Part shown: positions 50,747 to 58,618 of the stretch, piece after piece
Layout of the letters: the number at the start of each line of letters is the position of its first letter
Position numbering within the stretch: the first letter of the stretch is position 1
Origin: an uncultured Lachnospiraceae bacterium
GTDB taxonomy: Bacteria > Bacillota > Clostridia > Lachnospirales > Lachnospiraceae
Direction: 5' to 3'
Assembly (NCBI GenBank): GCA_910587105.1
Contig: CAJUMB010000016.1
Location: 1 to 58,672, forward strand
Length of the DNA: 58,672 nt
Position numbers and translations under genes: made by a program
Notes under the pieces: generated by a model
What the model was told of the DNA's origin: nothing
Seen by the model: the letters and a program-made list of their open reading frames with translations, nothing else
Database searches by the model: none

Positions 50747-51376
50747 CTAAAAATCCACCCACTGCAGCCTGGAATCAATATCCGGGTCGCTGGAACACAC
50801 AGCCGCCCGGTAAGACTGCAGATCAAACTCCCGAAAGAAGTACGCTTCTTTTCTATAAGGCCTGGGACAAGTCTTCAGCACCGGGCATGCCCCCTCTCCC
50901 ATATAAAACTCAAAAGAATCCAGCCCCAGGGCCATCCCCTCCCTTACAGCTTTCATAAAGCTCTCTTTCAACACCCAATAACGGTAAAACAATTCTGCCC
51001 GGTCTTTTTCACCATCCAGACTCTGAATATGCCCATACTCCCCAGGGCAGAAAAACCTCCTGGCTACGCCTTCCCGGTAAGTCTGCATCTGCTGCACATC
51101 ACATCCCACCTGCACCTGCCCGTCACCCTCTATCTGGGCGGAACACAAAACATATCTGCCTGAGTGGGACAAGTTAAAAGGCCCCTGCTTTGGCAGATGA
51201 TACTGCTCTCTGGCCCTCTGCCATAAAATCCAGGCTCCCGCACTCAGCGCCCTGTCCTCAGCTGAGCGGTACTTCCCTGCCTTCTCTCTCCGGAAATCCG
51301 GCAGCTGCTGATAATACCTCTGATAGCAGGCATCTTCCAAAAGCGGCCCCACATCTCCAATCCATGTAAAAACCAT
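50747..51376 (-). CDS. 4'-phosphopantetheinyl transferase (Sfp-like)
   Basis: The 209-residue product has the family motifs: NLSHSGRYVLCS, VGCDVQ (in place of GIDVE/Q, the magnesium-binding motif) and WVLKESFMKAVREG. It would transfer the phosphopantetheine arm of CoA to a carrier protein. No polyketide or peptide synthetase lies nearby. GGGGGAGGGGG is upstream of the ATG. It is smaller than Sfp (224) but complete. Confidence 0.88.
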   Translation of the reverse strand: MVFTWIGDVGPLLEDACYQRYYQQLPDFRREKAGKYRSAEDRALSAGAWILWQRAREQYHLPKQGPFNLSHSGRYVLCSAQIEGDGQVQVGCDVQQMQTYREGVARRFFCPGEYGHIQSLDGEKDRAELFYRYWVLKESFMKAVREGMALGLDSFEFYMGEGACPVLKTCPRPYRKEAYFFREFDLQSYRAAVCSSDPDIDSRLQWVDF

Positions 51377-51472
51377 AACTCCCCCTCCCCCGGCAGCATA
51401 AAAACTTCTTGATAAATCACTTCACATATGGCAAAATAAAACCAGTGCTCCATTATCATTATATGGTCAGCC

Positions 51473-51492
51473 TGTCAAAAGGACTTTTGACA
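51473..51492. promoter_or_regulatory. Perfect palindrome TGTCAAAAG-GA-CTTTTGACA between divergent genes
   Basis: Two perfect 9-bp arms with a two-base centre, between the divergent phosphopantetheinyl transferase and transglutaminase-like genes. Each arm contains TTGACA reading outward, but no convincing -10 is found at 16-18 bp on either side. It is a candidate operator. Confidence 0.5.
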
Positions 51493-51614
51493 CTCTAATC
51501 ATTATATCGGCACCAGCACAGTGCTTCATAAATCTGAAATCATAGGATCAGTCCTGCCCAAAACTTCACCATTTTAATCAGGCTGGTCTTTTAGAAAAAA
51601 GGAAGGTTGTGAAG

Positions 51615-52577
51615 ATGAATGGAAAAACACATGTAATCCGCACGCTGCTTTTTATTCTCATTGCATCCTCTGTCTTGTCAGGATGCGGCCATGACACCGC
51701 CGCTTCTGAGAAAAGCGGAAAAACGGCAGAAGAAACTAAAAAATCTGACTCTGGCAAAAAGAGAAAAAGCGTCCGGAAATTTCTGCTTCCTGCGGCAGAC
51801 GGCACCGTTGTATACGGAAATGAAACCATCTCCATCGATGCATCTAATACAGGCGAAGGCTACATCATGGTCCAGTATTTGGGCGGCGCGGATAAGGTAA
51901 AAGTACAGATTACGATACCTGATCTGACTCAGTATACGTATACCCTGACTGCCAGCGGCGCTTATGAGACACTGCCCCTTACAGGGGGAAACGGCGCCTA
52001 CCACATTGAGGTGCTGGAACACGCTTACGATGATATGTACGCCATGGCATTTGCCCATGATATAGAAATCACCTTAAACGATGAGTTTAAACCATTTCTA
52101 TATCCGAACCAATACTCCTGGTATACCCAGGACAGCGAGACAGTAAAACACGCAGTCCAGTTATCGGAAGAATCCTCAGACGACCTGAACTTCGTTGAAA
52201 ATGTCTACCATTATATTATCGAAAATATTACTTACGATGAAGCGCTGGCAAAGGATATCCCGTTGAATTACGTCCCCAGTGTGGACGAAACCCTGCGCAC
52301 CGGCAAGGGCATCTGTTTCGATTATGCCGCGCTGATGACATCTATGCTGCGTTGTCAGGGCATTCCCACAAAACTGGAGGTGGGCTATTCCGGGGAGGCT
52401 TACCACGCATGGATCAATGTGTACCTGAAGGAAACCGGCTGGGTGGACAAAATCATTGAATTTGACGGCAGCAATTGGTCCCTGATGGACCCCACACTGG
52501 CAGCCGGCAACAACAAATCAGCTGTGGGACAGTACATCGGTGACGGAAGCAACTATATGGTAAAATATTCTTATTAA
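51615..52577 (+). CDS. Transglutaminase-like lipoprotein
   Basis: The 320-residue product has a lipoprotein signal (LSG|C24), a charged linker and a C-terminal transglutaminase/protease-like fold. The triad is visible: Cys in GKGICFDYAALM, His in AYHAWINVY and Asp in SLMDPTL. Such proteins may act as proteases or cross-linking enzymes at the cell surface. GGAAGG lies eight bases before ATG at 51615 (a GTG two codons earlier is less likely). It is 38 bp upstream of the PilC-like gene on the same strand, so it may belong to the pilus-like cluster. Confidence 0.87.
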   Translation: MNGKTHVIRTLLFILIASSVLSGCGHDTAASEKSGKTAEETKKSDSGKKRKSVRKFLLPAADGTVVYGNETISIDASNTGEGYIMVQYLGGADKVKVQITIPDLTQYTYTLTASGAYETLPLTGGNGAYHIEVLEHAYDDMYAMAFAHDIEITLNDEFKPFLYPNQYSWYTQDSETVKHAVQLSEESSDDLNFVENVYHYIIENITYDEALAKDIPLNYVPSVDETLRTGKGICFDYAALMTSMLRCQGIPTKLEVGYSGEAYHAWINVYLKETGWVDKIIEFDGSNWSLMDPTLAAGNNKSAVGQYIGDGSNYMVKYSY

Positions 52578-52578
52578 G

Positions 52579-52602
52579 AAACTGTTTTTATGCAGTTTCT
52601 AA
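52579..52602 (+). repeat. Short hairpin before the PilC-like gene
   Basis: AGAAACTG pairs with CAGTTTCT around an 8-base loop (TTTTTATG region), directly before AGGGGAGG, the ribosome binding site of the next gene. No terminator T-run follows. Confidence 0.5.
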
Positions 52603-52615
52603 GGGGAGGTTGATT

Positions 52616-53671
52616 ATGAATAAGAAAGTATCCCAGGGAAAACCATTTTCAAATATGGAAATTTCCGCTTTCTGCGGACAGATTTCCCTGATCCTGAAAT
52701 CAGGTATTTCTTCTATGGAAGGAATCACCATCATGCTGGAGGACGCCGCCTCCAGTGAGGAAAAAGCAATTTTAGAGCAGATACTGGAGCAGATGCAGGA
52801 ATCCGGCAGTCTCTGCCAGGCGCTGACCGAGAGCGGACTGTTTCCTTCCTATATGCTTCATATGGTAGAAATCGGCGAGGAGACAGGTACCCTGGATGAA
52901 GTAATGGAATCCCTAAGCATCCACTATGAACAGGAAGAAAATATCAGCAAAAGTATTAAAAATGCAGTCACATATCCTATGATTATGGGCGGCATGATGG
53001 TGGTTGTCATCATTGTGCTCCTGGTAAAAGTTATGCCCATTTTCAATCAGGTATTTATTCAGCTGGGCACCGAGATGACAGGATTTTCCCGGATGCTGAT
53101 GGACCTGGGAAATATCATCAACCGGTATTCCATCGCACTGATTGTACTGCTGCTGGCAGCCGCCGGAGCCATCGTGTTCTGCACCCGCACCAAAAAAGGA
53201 CGTGAATTTTTCCGCACAGCCGGTTACCGCCTGAAATTCATACGGCCCATTTATGAAGAAATCGCCGCATGCCGTTTTGCCAGCGGGATGGCCCTGACTT
53301 TGAGAAGCGGCCTCAACCCGGAACGAAGCATGGAACTGGTTCACTCACTGAGCGATGACCCCTTTTTCCTGGAAAAACTGAACACCTGCCAGGAACATGT
53401 GGATAACGGCGAAGATTTGTCAGAAGCACTGCACGCCGCCGGAATCTTCTCCGGCGTCTATGCGCGGATGGCTTCCATCGGTTCCAAGACAGGTTCCATG
53501 GACCAGGTGATGAGCCGTCTGGCTAAATTGTATCAGGATGATATCGACAGCCGCATGAACAATGCCCTGGCCGTGCTGGAACCCACCCTTGTGATTGTTC
53601 TTTCGTTGATTGTGGGCGTGATTCTGTTGTCCGTCATGCTTCCGCTGACCGGTATCATGTCAAGCCTGTAA
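52616..53671 (+). CDS. PilC/GspF-like inner-membrane platform protein
   Basis: The 351-residue product has two type II secretion F domains (about 15-135 and 215-335): FCGQISLILKSGISSMEGITIML and FASGMALTLRSGLNPERSMELV are the repeated openings. It has three membrane helices (YPMIMGGMMVVVIIVLLV; IALIVLLLAAAGAIVF; PTLVIVLSLIVGVILLSVMLP). It should be the membrane platform of a type IV pilus-like machine. AGGGGAGG precedes ATG at 52616. It starts a run of six tightly spaced genes. Confidence 0.92.
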   Translation: MNKKVSQGKPFSNMEISAFCGQISLILKSGISSMEGITIMLEDAASSEEKAILEQILEQMQESGSLCQALTESGLFPSYMLHMVEIGEETGTLDEVMESLSIHYEQEENISKSIKNAVTYPMIMGGMMVVVIIVLLVKVMPIFNQVFIQLGTEMTGFSRMLMDLGNIINRYSIALIVLLLAAAGAIVFCTRTKKGREFFRTAGYRLKFIRPIYEEIAACRFASGMALTLRSGLNPERSMELVHSLSDDPFFLEKLNTCQEHVDNGEDLSEALHAAGIFSGVYARMASIGSKTGSMDQVMSRLAKLYQDDIDSRMNNALAVLEPTLVIVLSLIVGVILLSVMLPLTGIMSSL

Positions 53672-53683
53672 GGAGGAGGTTTC

Positions 53684-54013
53684 ATGGCACGTTTCCAATA
53701 TAAGAAAAAGACGCATACATATAGGAAATTTGTACTGTCCCTCTGCGCATTCCTGCTGATCGTGGGCATCTTCTACCAGGGGATTCAGTCTGTTTCCACC
53801 AGCACACGGAGAAGACAAAAGGAAAGCCTGGAAAATGCCCTGACCCGCAGCATTACATACTGTTATACGGTGGAGGGAACCTATCCCCAAAGCCTGGATT
53901 ATCTGAAAGAATACTATGGCCTCATGTATGATGAAGACCTCTTTTTCGTAGATTACCAGGTCATGGGGTCCAACATCCTGCCCGATGTGACGATTATTGA
54001 GAAGGGGGATTGA
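53684..54013 (+). CDS. Small single-helix protein with pilin-like tail
   Basis: The 109-residue product has one N-terminal membrane helix (about residues 16-36) and then a segment TYPQSLDYLKEYYG, typical of the alpha/beta part of pseudopilins. There is no G|FxxxE prepilin peptidase site. AGGAGG precedes the ATG. It lies 13 bp after the PilC-like gene, and its stop overlaps the leader of the next gene. Confidence 0.75.
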   Translation: MARFQYKKKTHTYRKFVLSLCAFLLIVGIFYQGIQSVSTSTRRRQKESLENALTRSITYCYTVEGTYPQSLDYLKEYYGLMYDEDLFFVDYQVMGSNILPDVTIIEKGD

Positions 54014-54015
54014 AC

Positions 54016-54501
54016 ATGCAGCTTCGAACACGTCAAAATCATATGATTGACTTTTTGTTTCCGGTAGCGCTGTTATTTGTATTTGCAGTTTCCGCCCTGG
54101 CTGTTATTTTGCTGGCAGCAGATATTTACCGGTCCACAACAGCAGATTCTTCCCTGAATTATACCGCCCGCACCTCCCTGTCCTACATCAGTGAGAAAAT
54201 CCATCAAAACGACACGGGAGGGGACGTATCTATCGGTGTTTATGACGGCTGTGACGCCCTGATTCTGGAACAGGAGTACAATCAGGCGGCTTACAGAACT
54301 TACATCTATGTATATGAAAATGAATTAAAAGAGTTATTTTCAAAAAAAGAGGCCGAATTTCCCGCCAGCACAGGAAAAACCATTCTCTCCGTAGAAGATT
54401 TCTCCATGGATATGGTGAAAGACGGCATATTCCGATTTTCCTGCACAGATTCTGACGGACAGACCGCCTCTACCGTTGTGGGAGTCCACAGCAGCCGTTA
54501 A
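54016..54501 (+). CDS. Single-helix pilus-cluster protein (DUF4860-like)
   Basis: The 161-residue product has one N-terminal helix (IDFLFPVALLFVFAVSALAVILLAADIY) and a C-terminal beta-rich extracellular domain. The overall pattern resembles DUF4860 proteins of Firmicutes pilus-like clusters; this is recognition by eye. GGGGG lies eight bases before ATG at 54016. No prepilin peptidase site is clear. Confidence 0.72.
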   Translation: MQLRTRQNHMIDFLFPVALLFVFAVSALAVILLAADIYRSTTADSSLNYTARTSLSYISEKIHQNDTGGDVSIGVYDGCDALILEQEYNQAAYRTYIYVYENELKELFSKKEAEFPASTGKTILSVEDFSMDMVKDGIFRFSCTDSDGQTASTVVGVHSSR

Positions 54502-54527
54502 CCGGCCATGCAGAAAGGAGAACAGTT

Positions 54528-54992
54528 ATGAATCGCAAAAACCGGGCACAATCCTCCACGTTATTTCTCCTGGAGCTGATCCTTGCAATCTTGTTTTTTT
54601 CCCTTGCAAGTGCTGTCTGTGTACAATTTTTTGTAAAATCCCGTCTGCTGAGCCGCGGAGCCCAGAATTTGAATCACGCTGTAAATGAATGTTCCGGAAT
54701 TGCAGAAATCGTAAATTCATCAGACAGCATGGACAGCGTTCTGGATGTCATACAGGATATTTACCAGGAGGCAGACATCAGCGGGGAAAATTCACCCACT
54801 GTAAAGATCTATTACGATAAGAATTTCACCCCCTGTAAAACGGGGAAAGAGACATATATATTAAAAACTGCACTGCAGTTAGACGGCCACATGCTGACCG
54901 CTGACATTTCTATGGAAGAGACGAAGCCGGATAGTTCATTCTACCAGCTTACAGTCAGACATTATCTGCAAAGGAGGGCCGCTGATGGATAA
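54528..54992 (+). CDS. Pseudopilin-like protein
   Basis: The 154-residue product has an N-terminal segment QSSTLFLLELILAILFFSLAS, in which a glutamate sits five residues after a possible cleavage point (T|LFLLE). This imitates the E5 of type IV pilins, although the residue before it is not Gly. The rest is a small alpha/beta domain. AAAGGAG precedes the ATG. Its last eight bases overlap the next gene. Confidence 0.75.
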   Translation: MNRKNRAQSSTLFLLELILAILFFSLASAVCVQFFVKSRLLSRGAQNLNHAVNECSGIAEIVNSSDSMDSVLDVIQDIYQEADISGENSPTVKIYYDKNFTPCKTGKETYILKTALQLDGHMLTADISMEETKPDSSFYQLTVRHYLQRRAADG

Positions 54993-55482
54993 CAACAGAC
55001 GACAAGCACCATTTGTAAATATCGGCTCATCTCTGCTTCTGGTGATCTTCCTGGTCCTGTGCCTGGTCACATTCGCCACCCTTTCCCTGTCCAGCGCACG
55101 CAGCGATGAATCTTTCAGCAGACGAATGGCAGACCGGAAGACTGAATATTATGAGGCCGCCGGCAAAGCGGAAGACCTGCTGGCACAAATCGATCAGATG
55201 CTGGAGCAAGCCGCCTCAAAAAGAGGACAAAATTCCCAGAAAACACTGGATTTCAGCGGCATCAGCCCCGAAATCCACTACGATCCGGTCAACACTGCCG
55301 TCTCCTACCAGGTTCCCATCAATGAAAAACAGGCCCTGGATGTGGTGCTGGCGCTGAACACAGAAAAAGATACCGCCCAATCCGGTTACTACCAGATTGA
55401 AAAGTGGCAGACCGTAAACACAGAAAAATGGGAAAGTGATGACACGCTGAACCTGATGCCTGTACCTTTGTTACAGAATTAA
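54985..55482 (+). CDS. Pilus-cluster membrane protein, PilX-like N terminus
   Basis: The 165-residue product has an N-terminal segment NIGSSLLLVIFLVLCLVTFATLSLSSAR, like the Gly-Ser-rich start of PilX-type minor pilins without E5. A soluble C-terminal domain follows. It overlaps the preceding gene by 8 bp, with AAAGGAGGG as ribosome binding site. A 259-bp structured gap separates it from the PilT gene. Confidence 0.75.
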   Translation: MDNNRRQAPFVNIGSSLLLVIFLVLCLVTFATLSLSSARSDESFSRRMADRKTEYYEAAGKAEDLLAQIDQMLEQAASKRGQNSQKTLDFSGISPEIHYDPVNTAVSYQVPINEKQALDVVLALNTEKDTAQSGYYQIEKWQTVNTEKWESDDTLNLMPVPLLQN

Positions 55483-55510
55483 GAAACTGCCATGAAAGCT
55501 CTATTTTGGG

Positions 55511-55534
55511 GGATGGAGTACCAGTACTCCATCC
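55511..55534 (+). repeat. Perfect 11-bp hairpin in the pilus-like cluster
   Basis: GGATGGAGTAC (55511-55521) and GTACTCCATCC (55524-55534) pair perfectly around a two-base centre, 30 bp after the last small pilin-like gene. No T-run follows, so termination is unlikely. Confidence 0.7.
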
Positions 55535-55592
55535 GGCTGGAAATTGAAGTCTGCCGGATGTATGACCCACTTGGCATCCAACAGGTATGATA

Positions 55593-55697
55593 TGCCAGAT
55601 GGGGCGGCATAGCGGGCTATGTTCACCGAATTTGACACAGTTCTCCCGCTAAGGGGGACATACAGATGGCAGAAATGATTTTTTAAGACACGCCATC
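55593..55697 (+). repeat. Palindromic repeat family, copy C, upstream of pilT
   Basis: Shares GGCATAGC-GG-GCTATGTT, then CACCGAATTTG, then CGCTAAG and CAGATGGC, then AATGATTTTTTAAGACACGC with copies A and B. The outer arms are poorly kept. An 8-bp stem CAGATGGC (about 55663-55670) with GCCATCTG (55692-55699) is present in its tail. TATAAT at 55714-55719 and AAGGAG at 55726 follow before the pilT start. Confidence 0.75.
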
Positions 55698-55741
55698 TGA
55701 GAATACCACAGCGTATAATCAGTTTAAGGAGTAATTTTGAA

Positions 55742-56797
55742 ATGGATATTCAATCAATTTTGCAGCAAGCCGTATCGGACAATGTCTCCGATATTTTCAT
55801 CGTAGCCGGACTTCCTATTTCATTCAGGAAAAACGGTGTTATCCACAAATATAATGAAGACCGCCTGCTTCCGGCAGACACAGAACTTCTGCTGAAGCAG
55901 ATCTATGAGCTGGCCGGCAACAGGGAAATCGAATCTTTCGAGGAAAACGGAGACGATGACTTCTCATTCGCCATCCCTGGAATCTCAAGGTTCCGCGTAT
56001 GCGCCTACCGGCAGAGAAGCACGCTGTCCGCTGTGATCCGTATCATCACCTTCAATCTGCCTGACCCTGCCGACCTGGGCATTCCTGACTACATTATCCA
56101 GCTGGGCAGCGCCGAAAACGGCATGGCATTGGTGACAGGCCCTGCAGGAAGCGGAAAGTCCACCACCCTGGCCTGTATCATCGACCACATTAACAAAAAC
56201 AGAGAATCCCATATCATCACCCTGGAAGACCCTCTGGAATACCTGCACAGACACAACAAAAGCATCGTCAGCCAGCGGGAAATCAACGTAGACACTGAAA
56301 ACTACGTAACCGCCCTGCGGGCGGCCCTGCGCCAGAGCCCGGATGTGATCCTTCTGGGGGAGATGCGGGATTACGAAACTATCAACGTGGCCATGACTGC
56401 CGCTGAGACCGGACATCTGCTCCTCTCCACTCTGCACACCATCGGTGCCGCCAATACCATCGACCGTATCATCGACGTATTTCCGGCCAACCAGCAGAGA
56501 CAGATTGCCATTCAGCTGTCCACCGTACTAAATGCTGTAGTATCCCAGCAGCTGGTCCCCACAGTGGACGGCCGCATGGTTCCCGCATTTGAAATCATGA
56601 CCGTCACCCCGGCCATCCGGAATATGATCCGGGATAATAAAGTACATCAGATTGATGGCATTATTTATTCCTCCGCAAAAGATGATATGATCTCTATGGA
56701 CTCCAGCCTTCTGAAGCTCTATAAAAGCGGCATCATCGACCGGGATACGGCCCTGACCCATGCTACCAATCCGGAGATGCTGGGGAAAAAACTGTAA
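55742..56797 (+). CDS. pilT: PilT-type type IV pilus retraction ATPase
   Basis: The 351-residue cytosolic ATPase has Walker A at 133-141 (GPAGSGKST), the Asp box (ITLEDPLEYLHRHNKSIVSQRE), Walker B LLGEMRDYET and the His box GHLLLSTLHTIGA. It also has AIRNMIRDNK at 291-300, the counterpart of the AIRNLIRE motif diagnostic of PilT. It is the only pilus ATPase in the window; no PilB-like gene is present. AAGGAG lies ten bases before the ATG. Confidence 0.94.
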   Translation: MDIQSILQQAVSDNVSDIFIVAGLPISFRKNGVIHKYNEDRLLPADTELLLKQIYELAGNREIESFEENGDDDFSFAIPGISRFRVCAYRQRSTLSAVIRIITFNLPDPADLGIPDYIIQLGSAENGMALVTGPAGSGKSTTLACIIDHINKNRESHIITLEDPLEYLHRHNKSIVSQREINVDTENYVTALRAALRQSPDVILLGEMRDYETINVAMTAAETGHLLLSTLHTIGAANTIDRIIDVFPANQQRQIAIQLSTVLNAVVSQQLVPTVDGRMVPAFEIMTVTPAIRNMIRDNKVHQIDGIIYSSAKDDMISMDSSLLKLYKSGIIDRDTALTHATNPEMLGKKL

Positions 56798-56880
56798 ACG
56801 GATACCTGCTTTTTCCTCCATCCTGCAAACTGTAATCCAGTTGTGTACTAATACAGCAATCTGTCAATCCTTTGTCTCTT

Positions 56881-56978
56881 AAGCACCTGCTATTTTCGCC
56901 AGCGCCGCGTATTCGGTCCACAATGCCACCGCATTGCCTCCCCCATCCGCCTTGTACTGACAAAAATAGCAGGCACTT
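56881..56978 (-). repeat. Palindromic repeat family, copy D
   Basis: The arms 56881-56902 and 56957-56978 are inverted over 22 positions with four differences, all of which become G-U pairs if the minus strand is transcribed. The core on the minus strand reads GGGAGGCAATGC-GGTG-GCATTGTGGACCGAA. The small stem CAATGC/GCATTG differs from CGATGC/GCATCG of copy E by a compensatory pair change. The arm string AAGCACC(T)GCTATTT is shared with copy B. Confidence 0.75.
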
Positions 56979-56984
56979 TGTGAT

Positions 56985-57528
56985 AATTACTCTTTCCATA
57001 CTCTACATCAGCTGTTTTCCATACCTCTCCAAATAGACAGCTGCCATCTCTATGGACAGACCTATCTTTTCCTGCAGTCTTTTCAGGATAGCTGCATCGT
57101 CCAGTCCAAACTCCTGCCCCATTTCAACGATTTCTTCGGCTTTTCCTTCTGCTATTCCCTCGGCTTTTCCTTCTGTTCTTCCTTCTGTTCTTCCTTCTAT
57201 TCTTCCCTCTATTCTTCCTGCCTCTCTTCCCTTACGGATCAACTTTTCAGATTCTGTCTCTATTACGGTTCCTCCCATGATATTCACCAGCCTTTCTTCA
57301 TTTTTATTTCCGTTAGTTATATGCGTAATGATTGTATTCACAAATCCCATAAGATCTACCAGCTCTGCATCCGTTAATTCCCCCTTTTTATGCTTCCGTA
57401 TCATCTCATTTCTAAGATACTCCAGATCTTTCTCTGCATTTTCTGTCCCGTTCTCCGCCGTAAGCTCTTTCTCATACCTTGCTATATAAAAAGGGATATA
57501 TGGAAACAGCTTCTTTTCCACAATCTCT
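56985..57528. repeat. Direct repeat unit 1 (544 bp)
   Basis: Nearly identical to 58075-58618: four differences were counted over 544 bases, period 1090 bp. It covers the 3' half of the Rpn-like gene and its 3' flank. Confidence 0.9.
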
Positions 57529-58013
57529 TCCTTTGTTAACTCCTCCAAAATTACATTCGCCGACTCATACTCTGCTTTCTGCCCATCTGGAAATGTGATC
57601 GTTATCCTGGTTGTTTTTGGTGTTTTTTCTGTTCTTTTTACATAGATAATCGAAAACCTTGGCATGGGAATGACTGCATGCCCAATATCCCATACTGCTG
57701 ACTGCCTCCCAACGATAAATGCATACTCCGCAATTCGAATTGCCATTGAGCCGTCATCATAACTCTGGCATTCCAATACATACACTTCGCTCTCTATCTT
57801 AATTACAAAATCTGAAATCTGTTCTTCTATATTTTTGCTTCCGTCTGCCGTCTCTCTTTCTGTCAAATACCCTTCCGATGGCAATGTTTCTACTTCCACA
57901 TCCATGGAATACTGCTTTTGGAATATATCGTTGATAACCGCAATGAACAGCCTTTTGTGTTTCATTTTCATTGTCTTAAATACATTATCGTAATCTGGTG
58001 TCTTTTTCTGCAT
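57003..58013 (-). CDS. Rpn-family PD-(D/E)XK nuclease/transposase-like protein
   Basis: The 336-residue product begins with the family pattern PDYDNVFKTMKMKHKRLFIAVINDIF and has the putative nuclease core SDFVIKIESEVYVLECQSYDDGSMAIRIAEYAF (E-x-Q in place of the usual E-x-K). The C terminus has a run of short GRxEG repeats (about 280-310), a feature of the PDDEXK_2 or Rpn/YhgA-like group. These proteins are linked to recombination and mobile elements. The short leader GGAGAAA precedes ATG at 58013; a TTG at 58076 is less likely. A partial copy lies immediately upstream. Confidence 0.82.
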   Translation of the reverse strand: MQKKTPDYDNVFKTMKMKHKRLFIAVINDIFQKQYSMDVEVETLPSEGYLTERETADGSKNIEEQISDFVIKIESEVYVLECQSYDDGSMAIRIAEYAFIVGRQSAVWDIGHAVIPMPRFSIIYVKRTEKTPKTTRITITFPDGQKAEYESANVILEELTKEEIVEKKLFPYIPFYIARYEKELTAENGTENAEKDLEYLRNEMIRKHKKGELTDAELVDLMGFVNTIITHITNGNKNEERLVNIMGGTVIETESEKLIRKGREAGRIEGRIEGRTEGRTEGKAEGIAEGKAEEIVEMGQEFGLDDAAILKRLQEKIGLSIEMAAVYLERYGKQLM

Positions 58014-58092
58014 TTTCTCCTTTTCTTTTACTGGTTCCTTCTTACCAGAAACCCCTGTGCCTCTTTTTGCACACAATTACTCTTTCCACACT

Positions 58093-58618
58093 CTACATCA
58101 GCTGTCTTCCATACCTCTCCAAATAGACAGCTGCCATCTCTATGGACAGACCTATCTTTTCCTGCAGTCTTTTCAGGATAGCTGCATCGTCCAGTCCAAA
58201 CTCCTGCCCCATTTCAACGATTTCTTCGGCTTTTCCTTCTGCTATTCCCTCGGCTTTTCCTTCTGTTCTTCCTTCTGTTCTTCCTTCTATTCTTCCCTCT
58301 ATTCTTCCTGCCTCTCTTCCCTTACGGATCAACTTTTCAGATTCTGTCTCTATTACGGTTCCTCCCATGATATTCACCAGCCTTTCTTCATTTTTATTTC
58401 CGTTAGTTATATGCGTAATGATTGTATTCACAAATCCCATAAGATCTACCAGCTCTGCATCCGTTAATTCCCCCTTTTTATGCTTCCGTATCATCTCATT
58501 TCTAAGATACTCCAGATCTTTCTCTGCATTTTCTGTCCCGTTCTCCGCCGTAAGCTCTTTTTCATACCTTGCTATATAAAAAGGGATATATGGAAACAGC
58601 TTCTTTTCCACGATCTCT
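58093..58618 (-). pseudogene. Truncated tandem copy of the Rpn-like gene
   Basis: The last 172 codons match the C-terminal half of the gene at 57003 almost exactly (for example YGRQLM for YGKQLM at the end). The N-terminal nuclease core is missing. Homology stops abruptly at 58618, where unrelated sequence begins. A GTG at 58611 happens to open the frame, but there is no ribosome binding site, so it is unlikely to be expressed. Confidence 0.85.

Noticed and set aside
57163..57232. Short tandem repeats (CTTCTGTTCTTC-type), considered as a CRISPR or minisatellite
   Set aside because: They encode in-frame GRxEG repeats of the Rpn-like protein, have no spacers and no cas genes nearby.
58093..58611. 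The second Rpn-like frame as a functional gene
   Set aside because: It lacks the N-terminal nuclease core and a ribosome binding site, and begins only seven bases from the break in homology.
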